Of a stretch of 64,000 nt of DNA, positions 63,895 through 64,000 are shown in pieces. The notes beneath the pieces are model-generated. The model did no database searches, was not told the DNA's origin, and saw only the letters and a list, made by a program, of their open reading frames with translations. Within the stretch, counting starts at the first letter, position 1. Every line of letters starts with the position of its first letter. The stretch comes from Flavobacterium sp. UBA7680 (GTDB lineage: Bacteria > Bacteroidota > Bacteroidia > Flavobacteriales > Flavobacteriaceae): the NCBI RefSeq assembly GCF_002482975.1, contig NZ_DLHA01000050.1:129833-193832 (forward strand). Reading direction: 5' to 3'. A program made the position numbers and the translations under genes.

Positions 63895-63970
63895 AAAGAT
63901 GCAAAGTGACAAAGGTGCAAAGTAAAACAAGCGCAAAGAAAACTTTGAACCTTTGTCACTTTGCATCTTT
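63895..63970. repeat. Hairpin after the motif-repeat lipoprotein
   Basis: 22-bp perfect arms (63895-63916 and 63949-63970; arm starts AAAGATGCAAAGTGACAAAG) with a 32-base loop. It may act as a terminator, and the words resemble the GCAAAG repeat family at 35591-35656. Confidence 0.75.
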
Positions 63971-64000
63971 GTACCTTTTCAAAATACATAAAAAAAAGAC

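Noticed and set aside
63231..63989. Minus-strand open frames through the motif-repeat lipoprotein
   Set aside because: They are shadows of a repetitive coding sequence; the plus frame has the signal peptide and conserved motifs.

Overview
The window looks like chromosomal DNA of a Flavobacterium-type Bacteroidota. Supporting signs are the AT-rich composition, TANNTTTG-type -7 promoter elements, a TonB receptor with a carboxypeptidase-regulatory-like N-terminus, an S16 protein with a long Ala/Glu tail, a MurF-alanine racemase fusion, a DnaE carrying its own proofreading exonuclease, and many dispersed intergenic inverted repeats. No rRNA, tRNA, CRISPR array or recognisable transposase was seen.

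Region 1 (about 1-14.3 kb) is an accessory peptide natural-product (RiPP) and export locus, visibly more AT-rich than the rest. It has a TPR/AraC-type regulator and an antisense 49-residue peptide with a double-glycine leader. Next come a C39-like/VKOR/thioredoxin fusion and, 43 bases later, a 58-residue two-cysteine peptide. An XRE regulator diverges from a 41-residue GG-leader precursor. That precursor leads a grasp-with-spasm cassette: ATP-grasp ligase GwsG, an overlapping 71-codon ORF, SPASM-only maturase GwsS and a ChaN/EreA-like lipoprotein. A C39-peptidase ABC exporter, an HlyD-type adaptor and an S41 peptidase follow. The inferred flow is: precursor made, modified by GwsG/GwsS, leader cut at GG and exported by the C39 transporter through the adaptor. 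The VKOR fusion may form disulfides in the two-cysteine peptide.

Region 2 (14.3-25.7 kb) is mostly core: trmN, a four-helix-bundle protein in a nest of short repeats, rimM and rpsP, a DUF6252-like lipoprotein, a glycine-rich RRM protein, the leucine operon (leuC, leuD, leuA-type, leuB, all minus strand, with a well-formed promoter), and an SDR/AraC pair.

Region 3 (26-48.4 kb) holds dnaE, an outer-membrane barrel protein, a Gfo/Idh/MocA oxidoreductase, a prolyl oligopeptidase, a TonB receptor with a His/Cys-rich small protein, a second barrel protein, a PAP2-like membrane protein, murF-alr, mscL, asd, two unknown genes, a ferredoxin, and the Fe-S genes nfu and mrp.

Region 4 (48.7-64 kb) holds an L,D-transpeptidase and a MacB-like efflux set (permease, ATPase, adaptor). 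The efflux set is divergent from an NtrC-type regulator and histidine kinase, with a candidate sigma-54 promoter in front of the adaptor. Then come an alkyltransferase-like protein, a LysE exporter, trmB, amt, a SnoaL-like protein and a lipoprotein carrying three copies of a His/Cys motif. Intergenic spaces in regions 3-4 are filled with long inverted repeats of several families.
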